From positions 1-50,051 of the forward strand of contig NZ_CAJXKQ010000034.1 of assembly GCF_913055835.1 (NCBI RefSeq): a stretch of DNA of 50,051 nt, read 5' to 3'. The notes below the pieces were generated by a model. It saw only the letters and a list, made by a program, of their open reading frames with translations, ran no database searches and was not told where the DNA came from. Below are positions 45,152-50,051 of the stretch, piece by piece (the stretch's first letter is position 1; each line of letters opens with the position of its first letter). The stretch comes from an uncultured Marinobacter sp. GTDB taxonomy: Bacteria; Pseudomonadota; Gammaproteobacteria; Pseudomonadales; Oleiphilaceae. A program made the position numbers and the translations under genes.

Positions 45152-46683
45152 TCCTGGTGTGGCTGATCGTGATTCCGTTTCTGGGTGGTCTGCTGTGCTG
45201 GCAGGCCGATCGCTGGGGTGAGCAGGCACCGCGCTGGATTGCCCTGGGCACCATGCTGTTTGTCCTGGTGATCAGCCTCTGGCTCTGGGTAACCGGAGAT
45301 TTTGCCCTGCACTCGGGGGCGGATACGCCCTGGCTGCTGGAATGGCGGGCCGACTGGATTCCCCGGTTCGGCATTGAAATCCATCTGGCGATGGACGGGC
45401 TCTCGCTCATTCTGGTCGCGCTCACAGGCTTCCTCGGCGCGCTTGCAGTGCTCTGCTCCTGGCATGAAATCGGCCACCGCATCGGCTTTTTTCACCTCAA
45501 CCTGCTGTGGATCCTCGGCGGTGTGGTCGGTGTGTTCCTGGCCCTGGATCTGTTCCTGTTCTTCCTGTTCTGGGAAATGATGCTGGTGCCCATGTATTTC
45601 CTGATTGCGCTCTGGGGCCACAGCGGCTCGGCCGGCCAGACCCGCATTCGGGCCGCCACCCGGTTCTTCATCTACACGCAGGCCAGTGGTCTGCTGATGC
45701 TGGTGGCGATTCTGGCGCTGGTGTTTATCCATTTTGGCAACACGGGCGAGCTGTCCTTCAGCTATGAGGTTCTGCTCGATACCCAGGTGCCGGAGGCCAT
45801 CGCCCCCTGGCTGATGCTGGGCTTTTTCGTGGCCTTTGCGGTGAAACTGCCGGTGGTGCCCTTCCACGGCTGGCTGCCCGATGCCCATGCCCAGGCGCCG
45901 ACGGCGGGCAGTGTGGATCTGGCGGGTATCCTGCTGAAAACGGCCGCCTACGGCATGCTGCGCTTTGCACTGCCATTGTTCCCGGAAGAGTCCGCCGCCT
46001 TCGCACCCGTGGCGATGGTGCTCGGGCTGGTGGGCATCGTTTACGGCGCCGTGCTGGCCTGTGGCCAGCAGGACATCAAGCGGCTGATTGCATACACCAG
46101 CATCTCCCACATGGGCTTTGTCCTGATCGCGATCTATTCCGGTTCGGAGCTGGCCATCCAGGGCGCGGTGGTGCTGATGGTGGCGCACGCCTTTTCCTCC
46201 GCTGGCCTGTTCATTCTCAGCGGCCAGCTGTATGAACGCATCCATACCCGTGACATGCGCATCATGGGCGGGCTCTGGGGTCGGATACCGACGTTGCCGG
46301 GGTTCACGCTGTGTTTTGTCGCTGCGTCCCTGGGGATGCCGGCCACGGCCAACTTCGTTGGCGAGTTCATGATTCTGTTCGGCACCTTCCCGAGTGCGCC
46401 GGTGGTGGTGGTTATTGCCAGCACGGGGCTGGTCATGGCCGCGATTTATTCGCTGATCCTGATGCAGCGGGTCCATTTCGGCCCGGCTTATCGTGACGGC
46501 GCGCTCGCCGGCCCGGACTGGCGGGAATATGGCATGATGCTGGCCCTGCTGGCGCTGGTGCTGGTTGTCGGTCTCTACCCGCAGCCGCTGCTGGATACCA
46601 CGGCCAGCATGTCCGGCAGGGTGGTCGAACTGTTTGCCAGTGGTGCCCAGAATCTGGCGGAAACGGCCGGGGAGGTGCGCTGA
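45148..46683 (+). CDS. nuoM: NADH-quinone oxidoreductase subunit M
   Basis: 511 aa; antiporter-like proton-pumping subunit of about 14 helices. FFLFWEMMLVPMYFLIALWG carries the key Glu; VKLPVVPFHGWLPDAHAQAP and DIKRLIAYTSISHMGFV are the channel motifs. Starts with GTG at 45148, overlapping the nuoL stop (GTGA). Confidence 0.97.
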   Translation: MILVWLIVIPFLGGLLCWQADRWGEQAPRWIALGTMLFVLVISLWLWVTGDFALHSGADTPWLLEWRADWIPRFGIEIHLAMDGLSLILVALTGFLGALAVLCSWHEIGHRIGFFHLNLLWILGGVVGVFLALDLFLFFLFWEMMLVPMYFLIALWGHSGSAGQTRIRAATRFFIYTQASGLLMLVAILALVFIHFGNTGELSFSYEVLLDTQVPEAIAPWLMLGFFVAFAVKLPVVPFHGWLPDAHAQAPTAGSVDLAGILLKTAAYGMLRFALPLFPEESAAFAPVAMVLGLVGIVYGAVLACGQQDIKRLIAYTSISHMGFVLIAIYSGSELAIQGAVVLMVAHAFSSAGLFILSGQLYERIHTRDMRIMGGLWGRIPTLPGFTLCFVAASLGMPATANFVGEFMILFGTFPSAPVVVVIASTGLVMAAIYSLILMQRVHFGPAYRDGALAGPDWREYGMMLALLALVLVVGLYPQPLLDTTASMSGRVVELFASGAQNLAETAGEVR

Positions 46684-48140
46684 TGATGACCCTGGCGGAT
46701 TTGTACACACTGCTGCCGCTGATCGTCGTGGGCTCCACGGCGGTGGTCGCCATGCTGGTTATTGCCTGGCGGCGCCACCATGCGGGTACAGCCCTGATCG
46801 CCGGAGCGGGCCTGGTGCTCGCACTGCTGTTGCTGCCGGTGGCATCTACGGGTTCCCCTCCACTCATGCAAGTGGATGGGCTGGCTCAAATGGCGTCGAC
46901 ACTGGTTCTGCTGTCAGCGCTGGTTACCGTGATCCTGAGCCATCACTACCTGACCGGTTATATCGGCCCCCGGGAAGAGTTCTACCTGCTGCTACTGTGC
47001 GCTACCGCAGGCGCACTGGGGCTGGTGGCCAGTGACCATCTGGCCATGCTGTTCATCAGTCTGGAGCTATTGTCGATGCCCCTGTACGGCATGCTTGCCT
47101 ACAGCTTCAGGGCCGAGCGCTCCCTGGAAGCGGGCATCAAATATTTGCTGTTGTCAGCCGCCGCCACTGCCTTCCTGCTGTTTGGCATGGCGCTGATCTA
47201 TGCCCGCACCGGCCACCTGGACCTGACGGGAATCGCAGTCGCTCTGGCTGAATCTCCGGACGCCTGGATGCTCGCAGGTGCCGCACTGATGATCGTGGGG
47301 CTTGGTTTCAAACTGTCGGTGGTGCCGTTTCATCTGTGGACGCCGGATGTCTATCAGGGTGGCCCGGCGCCGGCGACGATCTACCTGGCGACGGTCAGCA
47401 AACTGGCAGTGTTCGTGGTGTTGTTGCGGCTGGTGCTGGCGGCGCCGGTTTTCCAGGCCGACTGGCTGCAGACGTTGGTCACGGTGCTGGCGCTGTTAAC
47501 CATGTTGGGCGGTAATCTGCTGGCCCTGTTCCAGGCAAACCTCAAGCGGCTGCTGGGTTACTCGTCCATTGCCCACTTCGGCTATCTGCTGGTGGCCATT
47601 GCCGTTGGTAACGCGCTGGCCATCGAGACCACCGGAGTATACCTGGTGACCTATCTGGTGACGACGCTGGCGGCGTTCGGCGTGGTGACTCTTGTCTCCA
47701 GCCCGTTCGGCGGCGAGGACGCCGATGGGTTGCCGCTCTATCGCGGCCTGTTCTGGCGGCGTCCCTATCTGGCGGCAGTGATGACGGTCAGCTTTCTGTC
47801 GCTGGCCGGGATTCCCCTGACCGCCGGGTTCATCGGCAAGTTCTATGTGATTGCCCTGGGTGTTGCCGACAGTCGCTGGTGGCTGGTTGGCGGTGTTGTC
47901 GCCGGCAGTGCCATTGGTCTGTATTACTACCTGCGGGTGATGGTAACCCTGTATCTGCCCGAACCGGGGATGCGGCGCCGGGATGTCACCAATGACTGGG
48001 GCAGCCGCCTTGGCGGCATAACCCTGGTCACCCTGGCGGTCGTTATTCTGGTATTGGGCATCTACCCCGCCCCGATGATCGACTGGGTGCAGGAGCTGAG
48101 CGTCAGTGCAGCTTCAGTCTCGGGTGCATGGCGCGGCTGA
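46683..48140 (+). CDS. nuoN: NADH-quinone oxidoreductase subunit N
   Basis: 485 aa; third antiporter-like subunit. FISLELLSMPLYGMLAY, GFKLSVVPFHLWTPDVYQGG and NLKRLLGYSSIAHFGYL are visible. One-base overlap with nuoM. Its last 38 bases overlap, tail to tail, the end of the NDH-2 gene on the other strand, so the two mRNAs are complementary at their 3' ends. Confidence 0.97.
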   Translation: MMTLADLYTLLPLIVVGSTAVVAMLVIAWRRHHAGTALIAGAGLVLALLLLPVASTGSPPLMQVDGLAQMASTLVLLSALVTVILSHHYLTGYIGPREEFYLLLLCATAGALGLVASDHLAMLFISLELLSMPLYGMLAYSFRAERSLEAGIKYLLLSAAATAFLLFGMALIYARTGHLDLTGIAVALAESPDAWMLAGAALMIVGLGFKLSVVPFHLWTPDVYQGGPAPATIYLATVSKLAVFVVLLRLVLAAPVFQADWLQTLVTVLALLTMLGGNLLALFQANLKRLLGYSSIAHFGYLLVAIAVGNALAIETTGVYLVTYLVTTLAAFGVVTLVSSPFGGEDADGLPLYRGLFWRRPYLAAVMTVSFLSLAGIPLTAGFIGKFYVIALGVADSRWWLVGGVVAGSAIGLYYYLRVMVTLYLPEPGMRRRDVTNDWGSRLGGITLVTLAVVILVLGIYPAPMIDWVQELSVSAASVSGAWRG

Positions 48141-49413
48141 TCCGGTCCATCAGCCAGATGATGCCGGTGCGGAACATGCCGTGCAGTGCCACCTGATGCA
48201 TCCGGTAGAGAGACAGATAGAACATGCGGGCCACCTTGCCCTCGATGTACATGCTGCGACCGGACAGGTTGCCCATCAGATTGCCGACGGTGGTGTAGCG
48301 GCTGAAATTGATCAGCGACCCGTGGTCGTTGTAGACGAAGGGCACGGCCTCGCCATTTTCCAGGCGGTTGCAAAGGGTCTTGAACAGGGTGTCTGCCTGC
48401 TGATGCGCGGCCTGGGCCCGGGGTGGAACCGGCCGGTCGGAATCCGGCTGCGGGCAGGCGGCGCAGTCGCCAAAGGCAAAGATGTCCGCATCCTGGGTGG
48501 TTTGCAGGGTCTGTTCCACCACCAGCTGATTACTCCGGTTGACCTCCAGACCCTCAAGCTTGGCCAGGAACGCAGGGGCCTTGATACCCGCTGCCCAGAT
48601 GGTCATCTCCGAGGGTAGTTCGGTGCCGTCTTTCATCACGACGGTATTCTGACGCACTTCACTGACCGGCTGGCCGGTCATTACTTTCACCCGTTGGTGT
48701 TCCAGTTCCCTCGTGGCCGCCGCGGACAGCCGGCCGGGCAACGCAGGAAGAATGCGGTCGGCCGCCTCGATCACGGTAATCGAAACGTCCGAGGGCTGGA
48801 GATGGTTCATGCCGTAAACCGGCAACTCGCGGGACGCCAGGCGCAGTTCCGCCGCCAACTCCACGCCGGTGGCACCGGCCCCGATAATACTGATATTGAG
48901 GGTGTGTTCAGCCCCCTGAAAAGCCTCGTGATTCTTGCGCAGAAAGGCATTGAGCATCAGGTTGTGGAAGCGCCGGGCCTGCTTGAGGCTGTCCAGGAAC
49001 AGGCAGTTGTCCTGGGCGCCGGGGGTGCCGAAATCGTTGGCGGTGCTGCCCACGGCAATCACCAGGGTGTCGTACTGGATGTGGCGCTCGGGGACCACTT
49101 CCGTGCCATCGACATCGTGAAACGGGGCAATGACCACGTGTTTGTTGTGGCGGTCCAGGCCACTCATGCGGCCCAGCTGGAATTCGTAATGGTGTTTGCG
49201 GGCGTGAGCGCGGTAGTTGATCTCATTCGCGCTGGCATCCAGGGAGCCGGAGGCCACTTCGTGCAGCAGGGGTTTCCAGACGTGGGTCAGGCCGGCATCC
49301 ACCAGCGTGATTCTGGCTTTTCGTTTTTTACCCAGTTTGTTGCCGAGGCTGGTAACCAGTTCGAGACCGCCGGCGCCTCCGCCGACCACAACAATGTGAT
49401 GAAGGTTTTCCAT
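48103..49413 (-). CDS. ndh: Type II NADH dehydrogenase (NDH-2)
   Basis: 436 aa; single-subunit flavoprotein that passes electrons from NADH to quinone without pumping protons. N-terminal FAD site VVVGGGAGGLELV, second dinucleotide site IIGAGATGVELAAEL, and the FAD-contact motif FAFGDCAA. The C-terminal part ends in a membrane-binding amphipathic region (GMFRTGIIWLMDRISRAM). The ATG at 49413 is chosen because the family begins with this FAD motif; the open frame reaches 22 codons further upstream. Lies convergent to, and overlapping, nuoN: alternative NADH routes side by side. Confidence 0.95.
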   Translation of the reverse strand: MENLHHIVVVGGGAGGLELVTSLGNKLGKKRKARITLVDAGLTHVWKPLLHEVASGSLDASANEINYRAHARKHHYEFQLGRMSGLDRHNKHVVIAPFHDVDGTEVVPERHIQYDTLVIAVGSTANDFGTPGAQDNCLFLDSLKQARRFHNLMLNAFLRKNHEAFQGAEHTLNISIIGAGATGVELAAELRLASRELPVYGMNHLQPSDVSITVIEAADRILPALPGRLSAAATRELEHQRVKVMTGQPVSEVRQNTVVMKDGTELPSEMTIWAAGIKAPAFLAKLEGLEVNRSNQLVVEQTLQTTQDADIFAFGDCAACPQPDSDRPVPPRAQAAHQQADTLFKTLCNRLENGEAVPFVYNDHGSLINFSRYTTVGNLMGNLSGRSMYIEGKVARMFYLSLYRMHQVALHGMFRTGIIWLMDRISRAMHPRLKLH

Positions 49414-49439
49414 GACAATCAGACCTGTAAGTGAAGAGA

Positions 49440-49470
49440 GCCAAACACTCTTCAGGCAAGAATGCTTGGC
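49440..49470 (-). promoter_or_regulatory. 13-bp hairpin in the ndh leader
   Basis: GCCAAACACTCTT (49440-49452) and AAGAATGCTTGGC (49458-49470) pair over 13 bp in the minus-strand RNA (two G-U pairs) around a 5-base loop, about 27 bases before the ndh start. No T-run follows, so it is not a terminator. As DNA it is also a near-palindrome and could be an operator. The remaining upstream DNA (to 49653) shows only a GCCACC/GGTGGC hairpin (49610-49626) just after the TetR gene stop. Confidence 0.5.
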
Positions 49471-49653
49471 TGTCCTCACTGGGAGCCAGACGTGCAGCCA
49501 GAATTCGGTCAGGAAACAGGGCAGGTTCTGAACCGGGCGCCAATGTTAACGTGGCGGGGCCTGTGGGTACAATTCTACGGAAGTGCTGCTTCCTTTAGCC
49601 CCGGCATCAGCCACCCCGGGGGTGGCACGTTCGCCGGTCCCCGGGACGGAGGT

Positions 49654-50051
49654 TCAATGCTGGGTGCGGTATCCGTCCAGAATGGCGGCCATATCGTCAC
49701 CCAGGGCCTTCATGGCTTGCGGGTCCAGGTGGCGTTCACCCATGGATCTCAGGCCCATGATCTGCGCCTGAAGGAGCCGGGCAAGCCGCCGGCTGTCTGC
49801 GGACTGTACCAGCTCGCCTTTCATCTTTGCCTGCTCGACCAGGCCGGCAATGGATTCCTCAATCGCGGCAAGAATGCTGTTGGCCTGGTCAGCCAGAGCC
49901 GGGTGGGTATTGCTGGATTCCAGCAGCGTTTTCACGATCATACAGGCTCTGGAGGGCGCTGCGTTTTCATCGCCGCAACTGCAGGCGATGCCGCGCAGAT
50001 AGTCCTGAAGACCGTCAACAATTGAATCAAAACCCTTGAGGTGAGCGGCCA
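49654..50051 (-). CDS. TetR/AcrR-family regulator, C-terminal part (runs off right edge)
   Basis: The frame is open from the window edge to a TGA at 49654, giving about 131 residues of the ligand-binding/dimerisation half; the DNA-binding HTH is outside the window. The segment FDSIVDGLQDYL followed by GCxxxN-type CSCGDENAAPSRACMIVKTL matches the TetR_C pattern, and RRLARLLQAQIMGLRSMG is the usual dimer helix. It is upstream of ndh on the same strand, separated by 240 bases. The internal ATG at 49941 is not the true start. Confidence 0.85.
   Translation of the reverse strand, partial: AAHLKGFDSIVDGLQDYLRGIACSCGDENAAPSRACMIVKTLLESSNTHPALADQANSILAAIEESIAGLVEQAKMKGELVQSADSRRLARLLQAQIMGLRSMGERHLDPQAMKALGDDMAAILDGYRTQH

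Noticed and set aside
45076..46710. Long minus-strand open frame opposite nuoM (544 codons)
   Set aside because: Shadow frame; His/Gln-rich translation typical of the antisense of membrane proteins.

Overview
The window looks like chromosomal DNA of a marine gammaproteobacterium, most likely Marinobacter or a close relative. This is inferred from the gene families and overall composition; no database was searched. Support comes from the monomeric NADP-isocitrate dehydrogenase, the nuoA-B-CD-E...N operon with fused nuoCD, an OprI/Lpp-type lipoprotein, and moderately GC-rich, tightly packed genes. No insertion sequence, prophage, CRISPR array or recognisable defence island was seen.

Region by region. 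1-4.7 kb: the 5' end of a NosD-like periplasmic protein (running off the left edge), divergent idh, a bidirectional terminator, then a CPA-type antiporter behind a YbaK-type deacylase. 4.9-9.4 kb: a PAS-GGDEF diguanylate cyclase, a serine beta-lactamase-family hydrolase and three proteins of unknown function. 9.5-14.1 kb: a three-gene signalling operon of hybrid histidine kinase, four-helix membrane protein and single-domain receiver. 14.1-14.9 kb: the least ordinary stretch, with a small unknown gene preceded by a 29-codon reading frame and mutually exclusive hairpins that look like an attenuator, next to an orphan terminator that may end a small RNA. 14.9-22.1 kb: a small membrane protein, an exonuclease, queC-queE, an AraC regulator, an alpha/beta hydrolase, a secreted nuclease and a WYL-domain regulator. 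22.4-25.6 kb: an MFS permease and a MarR-DHA2 efflux operon. 25.7-31.1 kb: a yybP-ykoY (Mn2+) riboswitch with its UPF0016/GDT1 exporter, an L,D-transpeptidase, an NfeD-slipin membrane pair, a Lpp-like lipoprotein and a second YkuD-fold enzyme. 31.2-33 kb: NhaP2-like antiporter and tRNA-Gly(CCC). 33.2-48.1 kb: the complete 13-gene NDH-1 operon. 48.1-50 kb: a type II NADH dehydrogenase (NDH-2) whose 3' end overlaps nuoN in the opposite orientation, and the C-terminal part of a TetR regulator.

Functional themes are energy metabolism (idh making NADPH; NDH-1 and NDH-2 as alternative NADH entry points), ion homeostasis (two proton antiporters, Mn2+ export), envelope maintenance (a lipoprotein with a C-terminal lysine, two YkuD-fold enzymes, NfeD/slipin) and signalling. 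The best leads for something not yet described are the attenuator-like leader at 14377-14559, the candidate small RNA at 14679-14776, and the unusual expression platform of the Mn2+ riboswitch.
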